Assembly: GCA_964476835.1 (NCBI GenBank)
Contig: CAYZCE010000002.1
Coordinates: 111,610 to 175,609 of the forward strand
Direction of reading: 5' to 3'
DNA: 64,000 bases
From: PALSA-926 sp964476835
GTDB lineage: Bacteria; Pseudomonadota; Alphaproteobacteria; Micavibrionales; UBA2020
Below, in pieces: positions 51,059 to 59,879 of this stretch; positions within the stretch are counted from its first letter, which is position 1; each line of letters starts with the position of its first letter. A model generated the notes under the pieces. That model worked only from the letters and a program-made list of their open reading frames with translations, was not told where the DNA came from and searched no databases. A program made the position numbers and the translations under genes.

Positions 51059-51958
51059 ATGCGCGGAACTGAATTCGCCGAACTGCACGCCTTCCTCGCC
51101 GTCGCCGAGCGCCGGAGCTTCGCGCGCGCGGCGGAGGCGCTCAACCTCGCGCCCTCGACGCTCAGCCAGACCATCCGCGCGCTGGAAAAGCGCCTCGACA
51201 TCCGCCTGCTCAACCGCACGACGCGCAGCGTGTCGCTGACTGACGCTGGCGAGAAACTGTACGCCCGCCTGCGCCCCGCCTTCGGCGAAGTTTACGGCGC
51301 CGTCGAGGCGACGCGCGACCTGCGCGACAAGCCGGCGGGCATCTTGCGCCTCAGCGTCTCAACCATCCCGGCGCACATGATCCTGGCACCGTTGCTCGGC
51401 GATTTCCGCGCGGCCTATCCCGACATCACGCTCGACATCGAGATCGACGACGCCGGCGGCGACCTCGCCAGCGGCCGCTTTGACGCCGGCATCCGCTACG
51501 GCCGCCGCATCGCGCCGCATATGAAGCTGGTCAAGGTCAGCAACGAGGCGCGCATCATCGCCGTCGCCGCGCCATCGTATATCAAGGCGCACGGCGCGCC
51601 GAAGACGCCCGACGAGTTGCAGAACCACAACTGCATCCGCTACCGCATCGCGCCGCAGGAAATCATCGCCTGGGGCTTCGAGAAGAACAAGAAGGCGATC
51701 GAGATCGAGGTCAACGGGGGCCTCATCGTCAACAGCCCCGCGCTGATCGTCGCCGCCGCGCGCGCCGGCGCCGGCATCGGCTACACCATCGAGGAATACG
51801 TCGCCGAGGACATCCGCAAGGACACGCTGGTGCCGCTGCTGTCTGACTGGTCGCCGGTGCAGCACAGCTATTATCTTTACCATGCGAGCAACCCGCGCCT
51901 GCCGGCGCCGCTCAAGGTCTTTATCGAGTTCATCCAGTCCCGCCGGAGGGTCAAGTAA
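51059..51958 (+). CDS. LysR-family transcriptional regulator
   Basis: 299 aa. N-terminal winged helix (LHAFLAVAERRSFARAAEALNLAPSTLSQTIRALEKRLDIRLLNRTTRSVSLT split across the motif) and a PBP-type co-inducer domain (about 92-295). Type resembles efflux- or toxicity-related LTTRs. Divergent from the efflux operon, which it presumably controls. No Shine-Dalgarno; short leader. Overlaps the metallophosphoesterase gene by 1 bp (TAATG). Confidence 0.92.
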   Translation: MRGTEFAELHAFLAVAERRSFARAAEALNLAPSTLSQTIRALEKRLDIRLLNRTTRSVSLTDAGEKLYARLRPAFGEVYGAVEATRDLRDKPAGILRLSVSTIPAHMILAPLLGDFRAAYPDITLDIEIDDAGGDLASGRFDAGIRYGRRIAPHMKLVKVSNEARIIAVAAPSYIKAHGAPKTPDELQNHNCIRYRIAPQEIIAWGFEKNKKAIEIEVNGGLIVNSPALIVAAARAGAGIGYTIEEYVAEDIRKDTLVPLLSDWSPVQHSYYLYHASNPRLPAPLKVFIEFIQSRRRVK

Positions 51959-53130
51959 TGTCCAAGCGCGGCGTCGTCCTGACGCTCTTCCTTGCCGTGA
52001 TCAATGCCTATATCGCGTTCTGCATCCTGCGCCGCTGGCCGCAGGCGGCGGGAATGTGGGGCATCGCGCCGCTGTTCTTTTTGCTGCAACTGCTCGCGCC
52101 GATGGGTATGCGGAACTTCCTGCCGCACCTGCGCCTTGCCGCGCCAAGATGGGCGATGGCGGTCAACTGGGTGTCCTATTCGGCGCTCGGGCTGATGACG
52201 ATCCTGATGATGTATTGCTTCGTCGCGGATATCGTGCAGTTCATCCTCTTCGTCTTCTCGCCGGAAGACATAGATGTGCCGGTGCTGGTCGCGCTTGGCG
52301 CGGCCACGTCCCTCACGGTGCTCGCAGGCCTGCGCCATGTGATCGGCGGGCCGCAGTTGAAGCGGGTCGATGTTCCTCTCGACAACCTGCCCGCGGCGCT
52401 TGACGGCTTCACCATCGCGCAAGTTTCCGACTTGCACCTCGGCGAAACCTTAGGCGCGGGATATGCGCGGCGCGTGGTCGAGAAGGTCAACAGCGCCAAG
52501 CCCGACCTGATCGCGCTGACCGGGGATTTCATGGACGGTACCGCCCGCAATCTCGCACCCGATGTCGCGCCGCTCAAGGGACTGCACGCGCCGCGCGGCG
52601 TCTTCTACATCACCGGCAACCACGAATATTACTGGGGCGCGCTGGACTGGATCGAGACGTTCCGCCGGCTCGGCGCGCAACCGCTCATCAACGAGCATGT
52701 CGTCATCGGCCACAACGGCGCGGCCTTCGTGCTGGCGGGCGTCACCGACTATGTCATGGGGCGCATGATACCGGGACATGCGTCAAACCCGCATAAGGCC
52801 GCCGCGCAGGCGCCGGAGGGGCTGGTCAAGATCCTACTCGCGCACCAGCCGGGCAGCCGGGTGGAGGCAGAAAAGGCGGGCTTCGCGCTGCAGCTCTCAG
52901 GCCATACGCACGGCGGGCAATACTTCCCCTTCACGCAGATGATCCGCTTCTTCCACCGCTATTACAAGGGGCTGAACCGCTACAAGGGCATGTGGCTCTA
53001 TATCAACACCGGCACCGGTTACTGGGGCCCGCCGTTCAAGACGACGCCGCCCGAGGTCACCTTGCTCACGCTGCGCATGATGAAGAGCGCCGCGGCGCCC
53101 AGCACCAGGAAACCGGCCGTCACCGGGTAA
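51958..53130 (+). CDS. membrane metallophosphoesterase
   Basis: 390 aa. Four N-terminal hydrophobic segments (about 1-130), then a calcineurin-like phosphoesterase: QVSDLHLGETLG (DxH), ALTGDFMDG (GDxxD-like), YITGNHEYYWG (GNHE), and LQLSGHTHGGQYFPF (GHTH). All metal-binding residues are present. Similar proteins hydrolyse UDP-sugars or phospholipids. The normal end of this family is near LLTLR; the last about 20 residues overlap the oppositely oriented transporter gene. Co-transcribed with lysR. Confidence 0.88.
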   Translation: MSKRGVVLTLFLAVINAYIAFCILRRWPQAAGMWGIAPLFFLLQLLAPMGMRNFLPHLRLAAPRWAMAVNWVSYSALGLMTILMMYCFVADIVQFILFVFSPEDIDVPVLVALGAATSLTVLAGLRHVIGGPQLKRVDVPLDNLPAALDGFTIAQVSDLHLGETLGAGYARRVVEKVNSAKPDLIALTGDFMDGTARNLAPDVAPLKGLHAPRGVFYITGNHEYYWGALDWIETFRRLGAQPLINEHVVIGHNGAAFVLAGVTDYVMGRMIPGHASNPHKAAAQAPEGLVKILLAHQPGSRVEAEKAGFALQLSGHTHGGQYFPFTQMIRFFHRYYKGLNRYKGMWLYINTGTGYWGPPFKTTPPEVTLLTLRMMKSAAAPSTRKPAVTG

Positions 53131-54227
53131 AGCGTGCCGTCATAAGCTTGCCCGATCAGCGTGCCGAACACGAGCGAGATCACCGACGACGTCGCGCCGA
53201 TCACCGCCGAGGCGATGCCGGCGATATGCCCCATCGGCTCCATCGCGAGCGCGTTGAGGTTGCCGAACAAGAGCCCCATAGCGAAATAAGCCATCGCCAC
53301 ATAAACAAGGAAGGGCACCAGCGCCGCGCCGAAGACGAAGCACCACGCGAAAAACAGCAGCGACGCCACGATGATGCCGGTGGCCGCGAGGCGGCACAGC
53401 GGCCGCATGCCGAAACGCTCGACGACGCGCGCGTTCAGCAGCGACGACGCGCCGAACACCAGCGCAAGGCCGCCGAAATAGGCGCTGAACAAGGCGCCCG
53501 TCTGGAACAAGCCTTGGAAGATCTGCTGGGTCGAGTTGAGGTAGCCGACGAAGCCGCCGAACATCAGGCCCATGCACACCATGTAGGCGAAGGTCTCGCG
53601 GTGCGAGAACACCTCGCGGAAGCCGAGCGCGATGTCGAGCGCGCGCAGGCGGATGCGCCGTTCGGGCGGCAGGGTTTCCTCGAGGCCAAAACGCACCCAC
53701 ACCGCAAGCGCCAGCGCCACCGCCAGCAGCAGCGCGAAGATATGCCGCCACGAGAAGAAGAACAGGATCGCCTGCCCGATCATCGGCGCGACCGAGGGCA
53801 CCAGCACGAAGATCATCATGATGAGCGACATGATGCGCGCCATCTCCGCCCCGCTGAAACGGTCGCGCACGATCGCCAGCGCGCTGACGTAAGGCCCCGA
53901 AACGCCGAGACCCTGCAGCAGCCGCCCCGCCAGCATCACCGGCAGCGTGTCGGCATAAAGGCAGACGACGCTGCCGAGCGCATAGACGGCCAGGCCGGCA
54001 TACAGCACCCGCTTGCGCCCCACCGCGTCGGAGATGGGCCCGCAGACCAGCTGCCCCGCGGCCATGCCGGCGAAGATCAGCACCAATATATATTGTACGT
54101 GGTTCGCCTCCGCCACGCCGAGGTCGCGGCCGATCAGGCCGAGCGCGGGCAGCATGGTGTCGATGGACATGGCGACGGCGGCCATGAAGGCGGCCATCAG
54201 GATGATGAAACTTTTCATGGCCGACAT
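53019..54227 (-). CDS. MFS transporter, Bcr/CflA subfamily
   Basis: About 402 aa with 12 predicted transmembrane helices. Motif A GPISDAVGRKRVLYAG after helix 2 and the DHA1 antiporter segment LQGLGVSGPYVSALAIVRDRF. The family exports drugs such as bicyclomycin or sulfonamides. A TTG at 54254 would extend it by nine codons, but I prefer an ATG (54227, or 54218) that leaves a short N-terminus before helix 1. The C-terminal 37 codons overlap the metallophosphoesterase gene (112 bp). Confidence 0.88.
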   Translation of the reverse strand: MSAMKSFIILMAAFMAAVAMSIDTMLPALGLIGRDLGVAEANHVQYILVLIFAGMAAGQLVCGPISDAVGRKRVLYAGLAVYALGSVVCLYADTLPVMLAGRLLQGLGVSGPYVSALAIVRDRFSGAEMARIMSLIMMIFVLVPSVAPMIGQAILFFFSWRHIFALLLAVALALAVWVRFGLEETLPPERRIRLRALDIALGFREVFSHRETFAYMVCMGLMFGGFVGYLNSTQQIFQGLFQTGALFSAYFGGLALVFGASSLLNARVVERFGMRPLCRLAATGIIVASLLFFAWCFVFGAALVPFLVYVAMAYFAMGLLFGNLNALAMEPMGHIAGIASAVIGATSSVISLVFGTLIGQAYDGTLYPVTAGFLVLGAAALFIMRSVSKVTSGGVVLNGGPQ

Positions 54228-54293
54228 GAAAGCAGGTTTCGCGGCGAATGACAACGATTGACGCGGAAACGGCGATCAATATAGACTGCGCCC

Positions 54294-54728
54294 ATGAAAA
54301 ACAAAAAGACCCTCCTCCCCCGCAAACCGGGCCTCTACCTCGCCGCCGCCGGCTTTAAAGGCCGCGGCGTCTTCTGCACCGCCGACATCCGCAAGGGTGA
54401 AACGCTGGAGCGCTCGCCCGCCGTGCTGCTCAACGACCGCGACACCACGCGCATCGACGATACGTTTCTGTGCGACTACGTCTTTACGGTCGGCAACGTC
54501 TCGAAAAAGGCACGCGCCGCCGCAGGCATCAAGACGCCGGGGAGCTGCTCCGCCGTCATCATGGGCGTCGCCACCTTCTGCAACCACGACGAAAACCCCA
54601 ACGCGACGATCGAGTGGGAAGAGGTCGACGGCACCGTCTATTACTCGCTCCGCGCGCTCCGCCCGATCAAGAAGGGGCAGGAAATCGTCACCAGCTACGG
54701 CGACACCTGGTTCTCCGACCGCGCCTAA
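54294..54728 (+). CDS. SET-domain protein
   Basis: 144 aa. A compact SET fold: AAAGFKGRGVFCTADIRKGETLERSPAVLL (N-SET), the knot segment MGVATFCNHDENPNATIEWEE (N-H motif, NHxxNPN) and the closing LRPIKKGQEIVTSYGDTWF (Y-G-D near the C-terminus, matching ELTYDY). SET proteins transfer methyl groups from SAM to protein lysines; bacterial ones of this size lack pre- and post-SET zinc clusters, as here. Monocistronic. Shine-Dalgarno weak. Confidence 0.85.
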   Translation: MKNKKTLLPRKPGLYLAAAGFKGRGVFCTADIRKGETLERSPAVLLNDRDTTRIDDTFLCDYVFTVGNVSKKARAAAGIKTPGSCSAVIMGVATFCNHDENPNATIEWEEVDGTVYYSLRALRPIKKGQEIVTSYGDTWFSDRA

Positions 54729-54827
54729 GCACCTGTATTCATTATATATGAAAACCCCTTGTGCCCGCCGGCCAAGTGGGGCAGTATCTCCATCTTAGAA
54801 TTCAGTTTCTGAAAAATGGAGGGGCCC

Positions 54828-55961
54828 ATGAAGGTTTTTTCTAAATTAAAGCGATTCATCCATGATGTCCGCACCACGCCGCTGGTCGGATTCTACAAAC
54901 CCAGCGACGACCATGACGACCATATCGTCATCCCGCTGGAAGATATCCGCGCCGAAAGCCCCGCCAAGATCGCCGTGATATATAAGGACAGGGCCAAGGC
55001 GTTCCTCAAGAACATGACGCGCGGCTTCGGCCTGCTGTCGCGCTTCCTGATGCCGCCGATCCTGCCGCTGATGGACTACGCCTCGCACCGGTGGCTCAAG
55101 AAGACCCATAACCCCTACCTCCAGGAAATCGAGGCGACCGCCAAGGCCGTGCGCAAGCCCGGCGTCTACATGATGGCAATGAGCTACGAATGGGGCTGCA
55201 CCTCCGGCGCTTACGCGAGCGCACCCAACACCATCACGCTGGCGCGCGTCATGGACTGGCCGTTCCCGCTGCTCGGCGACAACCTCGTCGTCGCGCACCA
55301 AAAGGGCGCGGCCGGCGAATTCTACAACGTCACGTGGCCCGGCTATAACGGCGTGGTGCAGGCGATGGCGCCCGGCCGCTTCTCCGCCGCCATCAACCAA
55401 GCACCCGACAACCGCCCGGCCAAGAACGCCTTCAAGAACTGGCTCAAGGACCGACGCCGTATCAACAAGGCCAAGGAAGGCACGCTGCCGCCGACGCATG
55501 CGCTGCGCAAGGCCTTCGAGACCGCCGCCTCTTACGACGCCGCGAAAAAGATGCTGATGGAAACGCCGCTGACCTGTCCCGCCATCTTCACGCTGGCCGG
55601 CACCAAGGACGGCGAAGGCTGCGTGATCGAGCGCACGGCCGACAAGGCCTACGTGCGCGAGATGAGCGGCGACCGCGTCACCGTCGCCAACATGTTCGAA
55701 AGCGCGCTCAAGGATTCCGGCGACAACTGGGTCTGCCGCCGCGGCAACAGCCACCTGCGCTCGGCCTACGCCCGCGCGATCCCTGCGTCTGACATCCAGA
55801 CGACAGGCGGCTTCCCGTGGTTTACCCACGCGCCCGCCGAAAGCTGCCTGCGCAGCTATTTCAGCCGCGTGGTCATGACCGCGAACGCCGCGACCGGCAC
55901 CTTGCAAGTCATGGGAACCGCTGGGGAAAAGCCCGTGACGCAGGTTTTCAGGCTCCCGTAA
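54828..55961 (+). CDS. acid-ceramidase-like Ntn hydrolase
   Basis: 377 aa. GGAGGGG sits before the ATG chosen (54828). The region MSYEWGCTSGAYASAPNTITLARVMDWPFP, split here, has a Cys (Cys124) followed by the Arg/Asp-containing strand (RxMDW) seen in the acid ceramidase / N-acylethanolamine amidase / penicillin V acylase group, in which that Cys becomes the N-terminal nucleophile after self-cleavage. Further on, GRFSAAINQAP and GCVIERTADKAYV also fit. A short N-terminal hydrophobic helix (about 66-82) rather than a signal peptide is visible. A 120-residue prosegment would be released. Confidence 0.65.
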   Translation: MKVFSKLKRFIHDVRTTPLVGFYKPSDDHDDHIVIPLEDIRAESPAKIAVIYKDRAKAFLKNMTRGFGLLSRFLMPPILPLMDYASHRWLKKTHNPYLQEIEATAKAVRKPGVYMMAMSYEWGCTSGAYASAPNTITLARVMDWPFPLLGDNLVVAHQKGAAGEFYNVTWPGYNGVVQAMAPGRFSAAINQAPDNRPAKNAFKNWLKDRRRINKAKEGTLPPTHALRKAFETAASYDAAKKMLMETPLTCPAIFTLAGTKDGEGCVIERTADKAYVREMSGDRVTVANMFESALKDSGDNWVCRRGNSHLRSAYARAIPASDIQTTGGFPWFTHAPAESCLRSYFSRVVMTANAATGTLQVMGTAGEKPVTQVFRLP

Positions 55962-56005
55962 GCCTCTTAACCGAAAGTTAAGGGCTGCACGGTATTATGT
56001 AGCCT

Positions 56006-56920
56006 ATGAAGTTCGGTGAATCAGGCCTTGTCCGCCACCCCTTGATCGAGAAAGCCTTCGACGCCGGCCATGCCGCGACGACCGAAGGCGCGAGCCTCAA
56101 GGCCGCCGCCGACAAGGTGCGCCACAACATGCAGGTGTGGTACGACCAAACGCTCGACTATTACAAACAAGGCTCCTTCACGCCCGCCGACCTCGCCTTC
56201 AACAAGAAAGGCCTCGACGCGCAGATGGCCGATTATCTCGCCGGCGCCGACGGCCTTGCGCGCGACATCCTCGAGGACAATTTCTCCATCCTGCAACTGA
56301 CGCCTGCGCGCGACCTGATGGATTACGCCGAAAATCCCGCGCCACACCTGATCGCCGCCACGCTGTTGCTACCCGGCGTCACCGGCGACGACGACATCGA
56401 GAAAATCCGCCGCGACTTCGGCGCGGAAACCGCCGACATCGTGCACTCAATCCGCCACGTCGCCGACGAGCCGGATGCCGAATTTTATGATGCCGAGGAG
56501 CTCGCCGCGATGAAGGCCGGGCCGGAAGATCCTGAGACCGTGCTCGCCAATATCGCCGCCTTCTCGCCGGAGGCGAAGACCGTCTACCTCGCGCGCACCG
56601 CCGCGTTCCTGCGCCATGAAGTCGACACCGAACGCGCGCGCCTGCGCGGCAACCCGCAGGAGAAGCTGGAACTCGCCATCGGCCGCGACGAAACCGTTTT
56701 CAGGATCGCGCAAGCGCTGATGGGCGACAACCCCGAGCTCGACCGCCGTCTGCGCGACGCCTTCAACGAGTTGGCCAGCCTTGCGTCTTCGAAGATGCGC
56801 CTCTCCGTCGACCGCGTCGGCGACCTCGTCCTCAAGGAGGAAGAGGAACCGGTGCTACAGCAAGTCAAGCCCAAGGAGAAACCGAAGAACGACCCTCCGT
56901 CCATCGAGGTAATTGGATAA
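56006..56920 (+). CDS. degenerate RelA/SpoT-type HD-like protein
   Basis: 304 aa, all-helical. The segment APHLIAATLLLPGVTGDDDIEKIRRDFGAETADIVHSI, split here, aligns by eye with the ppGpp-hydrolase HD helix of RelA/SpoT (AALLHDVVEDT…I…FG.EVA.LV), but the catalytic H-D pair is replaced by LP. A later AKTVYLARTAAFLRH block fits the next helix (LADRLHNM). So the fold may be kept with the metal site lost. The C-terminus is a Glu/Pro/Lys-rich tail. No signal peptide. A CTTAAC-CGAAA-GTTAAG hairpin (about 55968-55985) precedes it. Function unknown. Confidence 0.55.
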   Translation: MKFGESGLVRHPLIEKAFDAGHAATTEGASLKAAADKVRHNMQVWYDQTLDYYKQGSFTPADLAFNKKGLDAQMADYLAGADGLARDILEDNFSILQLTPARDLMDYAENPAPHLIAATLLLPGVTGDDDIEKIRRDFGAETADIVHSIRHVADEPDAEFYDAEELAAMKAGPEDPETVLANIAAFSPEAKTVYLARTAAFLRHEVDTERARLRGNPQEKLELAIGRDETVFRIAQALMGDNPELDRRLRDAFNELASLASSKMRLSVDRVGDLVLKEEEEPVLQQVKPKEKPKNDPPSIEVIG

Positions 56921-56947
56921 AGACGACAGCAAAAAAAGGAAAAAAAC

Positions 56948-57475
56948 ATGTCTGACGATGCAAAAAAGCAAATCAAGTACGAACAGGGCGGGGACAACTA
57001 CATGGTGCAGCTCAGCGCGCACTATGATCCCACGACCGTTTTCGGCCTGATCACGGGCGCCGAAATCACCAATGGCTTCGACCGCATCGCCGGGCATCCG
57101 TCCCTCAGCGGGAAAAACGGCGAAGAACTCGTCTCCGGCATCTTGGCCTTGTCGTCCCATATGGAAGCAGGGATTTACAAGCTCGAGCGTTTCAAGAACG
57201 GTGCACGCAGCGACGGCCCCAAAGGCGAGCCCGCCCTGATCGAGTTCGGCGACAAGGGCATGACGATCAATCACTATAAAGACGGCAAGCTCAACGACGG
57301 CGCCGCCGGCCAGCCCGCCGTCCAGGTGTTCAAGCAAGTCAAGGACGGCTATACGCCCGCCGAAGTCAAGAGCTTCAAGGACGGCGTCGAAGGCGCGGTG
57401 ACGGGAGACGTCAAGTATTCCATCAAGCGCGTCGTGCCGTCCGCCGCGCCAAAGCCCGCCGACTTCCGGCCGTGA
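56948..57475 (+). CDS. MORN-like repeat protein A
   Basis: 175 aa. The centre has a variant repeat: LERFKNGARSDGPKGEPALIEF followed by a second NHYKDGKLNDGAAGQPAVQVF, both matching a consensus RY-x-x-G-x-L-x-D-x-x-x-G-x-P-A-x-x-x-F. N-terminal region (about 1-75) is unrelated and contains AHYDPTTVFGLITGAE. No signal peptide. An A-rich leader precedes the ATG. The stop overlaps protein B's start, so A and B are co-translated. Confidence 0.7.
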   Translation: MSDDAKKQIKYEQGGDNYMVQLSAHYDPTTVFGLITGAEITNGFDRIAGHPSLSGKNGEELVSGILALSSHMEAGIYKLERFKNGARSDGPKGEPALIEFGDKGMTINHYKDGKLNDGAAGQPAVQVFKQVKDGYTPAEVKSFKDGVEGAVTGDVKYSIKRVVPSAAPKPADFRP

Positions 57476-57975
57476 TGCCGGTCACCTATATCATTGAATA
57501 CGCGGACGGGCAGGATGTCCACAAAACCATCCTGTCCGTCTCCGACCCCGCCGTCATGGCGCGCGCGCTCAAAAGCGATGCGATCAAGGGCAAGAAAAAC
57601 GAGGAACTCGCAATCGCATTGGCCGAAGCCCTGCGCGGCACGGCGCCGCTGATCGTGGAGCGGTACAAGAACGGCGAACGTCATGACGCCCGCGACGGCA
57701 CGCCGGCCACCGAGACCTTCGACGCCAACGGCCAGATCGCGATGTGGAAACGTTTCAACGAGGGCCGCCTGCACGACGCCGATGGTGAACCTGCCATGGT
57801 CGTTTTTGCGGACGGCGGCTTTTCCTATGCGGCAAGTTTTAAATTCGGCGCCAAGCAGAAGACATTGACGCCGCAGGAATGCACGGAAGCCTATTGGGCC
57901 TGGGGGAAGAAGCACGCGAAAGCGGCGCCCGACGGCAATATCGCGCCCGGCGTCGCGTACGGGAAGCCCGTCTAG
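57475..57975 (+). CDS. MORN-like repeat protein B
   Basis: 166 aa, ATG at 57475 overlapping the stop of protein A (a GTG two codons earlier is possible). Two repeats: VERYKNGERHDARDGTPATETF and KRFNEGRLHDADGEPAMVVF, both fitting the consensus of protein A. The C-terminal third (TPQECTEAYWAWGKKHAKAAP) is not repeat-like. Convergent with rlmN (4-bp overlap). Function unknown; MORN and MORN-like repeats often bind membranes or partner proteins. Confidence 0.7.
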   Translation: MPVTYIIEYADGQDVHKTILSVSDPAVMARALKSDAIKGKKNEELAIALAEALRGTAPLIVERYKNGERHDARDGTPATETFDANGQIAMWKRFNEGRLHDADGEPAMVVFADGGFSYAASFKFGAKQKTLTPQECTEAYWAWGKKHAKAAPDGNIAPGVAYGKPV

Positions 57976-59114
57976 GACTGCGCTTCCGTCTTCTTCAAAC
58001 GCTTGCTTTCGGATTTCAGCTGGCCGCACGCGGCCAGAATGTCGCGACCGCGCGGGCGGCGCACCGGCGCGTCGTAGCCGGCGCGCTCGAGGATGCGCGC
58101 GAATGCGTCGATGCGCGCGTCGGGCGAGCAGGTGTAGCCGCTGCCCTCCCAGCCGTTGAACGGGATCAGGTTGACCTTGCACGGGATGCCGCGCAGCAAG
58201 ACGGCCAGCGCGCGCGCATCGTCGTCGCTGTCATTGACGCCGTCGAGCATCACGTATTCGAACGTCACGCGGCGCACGTCGCTCAAGCCCGGATAGTTGC
58301 GCACGGCGTCGAGCAGGTCGGCCAGCGGGTACTTGTTGTTGATCGGCATGATGGCCGAGCGCTTCTCGTCCGTCGGCGCGTGCAGCGAGATGGCGAGGTT
58401 GACGCCCAGTTCCTCGCCGCAACGCACGATCTGCGGCACCACGCCGGAGGTCGAGAGCGTGATGCGGCGCTTCGACATCGCGAGGCCTTCCGGATCCATG
58501 CAGATCTTCATCGCCTGCGCGACGTTGTCGTAGTTGTACAAAGGCTCGCCCATGCCCATCAGCACGATATTGGTCAGGTCGCGGCCTTCCCCTTCGGTCT
58601 TCTCGCCCGGCTTCGGCCACTCATCAAGAACGTCGCGCGCGTGCAAAATCTGCTGCAAAATTTCATGCGCGCCGAGGTTGCGCACCAGTGGCTGCGTGCC
58701 GGTGTGGCAGAACTTGCAGGTGAGCGTGCAGCCGACCTGCGAGGAGACGCAGAGCGTCGCGCGCTTGGCTTCGGGGATGAACACCGCCTCGACCTGCTGG
58801 CCGTCGGCCATGGCGAGCAGCCACTTGATCGTGCCGTCTTCGGAACGCTGCTCGGTCACCACGCGCGGGCGCTCGATGGAATATTTTTCGGCGAGCGTCT
58901 TGCGCAGCTCCACCGACAAATTCGTCATGACGTCGAAGTCGCGCGCGCCGCGCTGGTACATCCACTGCCATACCTGTTTCGCGCGGAACGCGGGCAGGCC
59001 CTCTTCGGCCATCGCCGCCTGCATTTCGGCGAGGCTCATGCCGACCAGCGCGCGGCGGCCCTGCGCATCAGTGCGCGGGGCGGCGAATTTAACGGCATGC
59101 GAAACAACGCTCAT
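57972..59114 (-). CDS. rlmN: dual-specificity 23S rRNA A2503 / tRNA A37 C2-methyltransferase
   Basis: 380 aa. Radical SAM cluster motif C-x3-C-x2-C in QVGCTLTCKFCHTGTQ, plus GMGEPLYNYDNV, ISTAGKVP-like VTLSTSGVVPQIV and the catalytic C-terminal Cys in GYTCSPDAR region (the usual Cys pair). Methylates A2503 of 23S rRNA through a methyl-Cys intermediate. AAAGGGAA precedes the ATG. Full length with a short Lys-rich C-terminal tail. Confidence 0.95.
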   Translation of the reverse strand: MSVVSHAVKFAAPRTDAQGRRALVGMSLAEMQAAMAEEGLPAFRAKQVWQWMYQRGARDFDVMTNLSVELRKTLAEKYSIERPRVVTEQRSEDGTIKWLLAMADGQQVEAVFIPEAKRATLCVSSQVGCTLTCKFCHTGTQPLVRNLGAHEILQQILHARDVLDEWPKPGEKTEGEGRDLTNIVLMGMGEPLYNYDNVAQAMKICMDPEGLAMSKRRITLSTSGVVPQIVRCGEELGVNLAISLHAPTDEKRSAIMPINNKYPLADLLDAVRNYPGLSDVRRVTFEYVMLDGVNDSDDDARALAVLLRGIPCKVNLIPFNGWEGSGYTCSPDARIDAFARILERAGYDAPVRRPRGRDILAACGQLKSESKRLKKTEAQS

Positions 59115-59240
59115 GACAGGTTCCCTTTATATAAGCGCCACAATATGCGCAACAAACTTGATTATGTCAATATTAATCGTGAGTTTCCTTGATTTTTCAG
59201 CAAGATAGTCCTAGAAACGCTGTATATTTTGGAGGTTCAT

Positions 59241-59879
59241 ATGTCGCACCAGATTCTTTCTTACCTGCGTATCCTCATCGTCGGCGCATCAGGGACCTTG
59301 GGCCGCGCGGTCGCCGCCGAGCTGCACAAGCGCCACGAGGTCATCACCGCCGGCCGCAAATCGGGCGACATCCGCATGGACCTGACCGATCCCGACAGCA
59401 TCAAGGCCGGCCTCGCGCAAGCCGGCAAGCTCGACGCCGTCATCAGCACGGCGGGCAAAGTCGCTTTCGCGCCGTTTGCGGATTTCAAGCCTGCAGACGC
59501 GGCGGACTCGCTCTATACCATGGGCCTCAAGGACAAGCTGATGGGCCAGGTCAACCTCGCCCTCGCGGCGCGCGACCACTTGAACGACAAGGGCTCGATC
59601 ACTCTCACCTCCGGCATCCTCAGCGAACACCCGATCGTGCAAGGCACCTCGGCCAGCATGGTCAACGGCGCGATCGAGAAATTCGTGATGGCGGCGGCGG
59701 TCGAGATGCCGCGCGGTTTGCGCATCAACGTCGTTAGTCCCTCGGTGCTGACGGAGGCGATGGAGGCTTACGCGCCGTTCTTCCCCGGCTTCGAGCCCGT
59801 GCCTGCCGCACGCGCCGCGCTCGGCTACAGCCGCAGCGTCGAGGGGCCGGAAACCGGGAAGATCTACCGTATTTTCTAA
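59241..59879 (+). CDS. atypical short-chain dehydrogenase
   Basis: 212 aa. N-terminal Rossmann GxSGxxG motif in IVGASGTLGRAVAAEL, then AGKVAFAPF (NAG-like) and SITLTSGIL (catalytic Ser position). The usual Y-x3-K pair is replaced by ASMVNGAIEKF, so Tyr is missing; this pattern is seen in a group of short SDRs. Perfect GGAGG before the ATG at 59241; the TTG four codons upstream is not used. Convergent with the MORN-like protein C gene; stops are adjacent. Confidence 0.85.
   Translation: MSHQILSYLRILIVGASGTLGRAVAAELHKRHEVITAGRKSGDIRMDLTDPDSIKAGLAQAGKLDAVISTAGKVAFAPFADFKPADAADSLYTMGLKDKLMGQVNLALAARDHLNDKGSITLTSGILSEHPIVQGTSASMVNGAIEKFVMAAAVEMPRGLRINVVSPSVLTEAMEAYAPFFPGFEPVPAARAALGYSRSVEGPETGKIYRIF

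Noticed and set aside
59158..59172. TTGAT…TCAA resembling an FNR site before the SDR gene
   Set aside because: The spacing is one base short and the right half-site lacks the conserved A, so it does not fit the FNR consensus.
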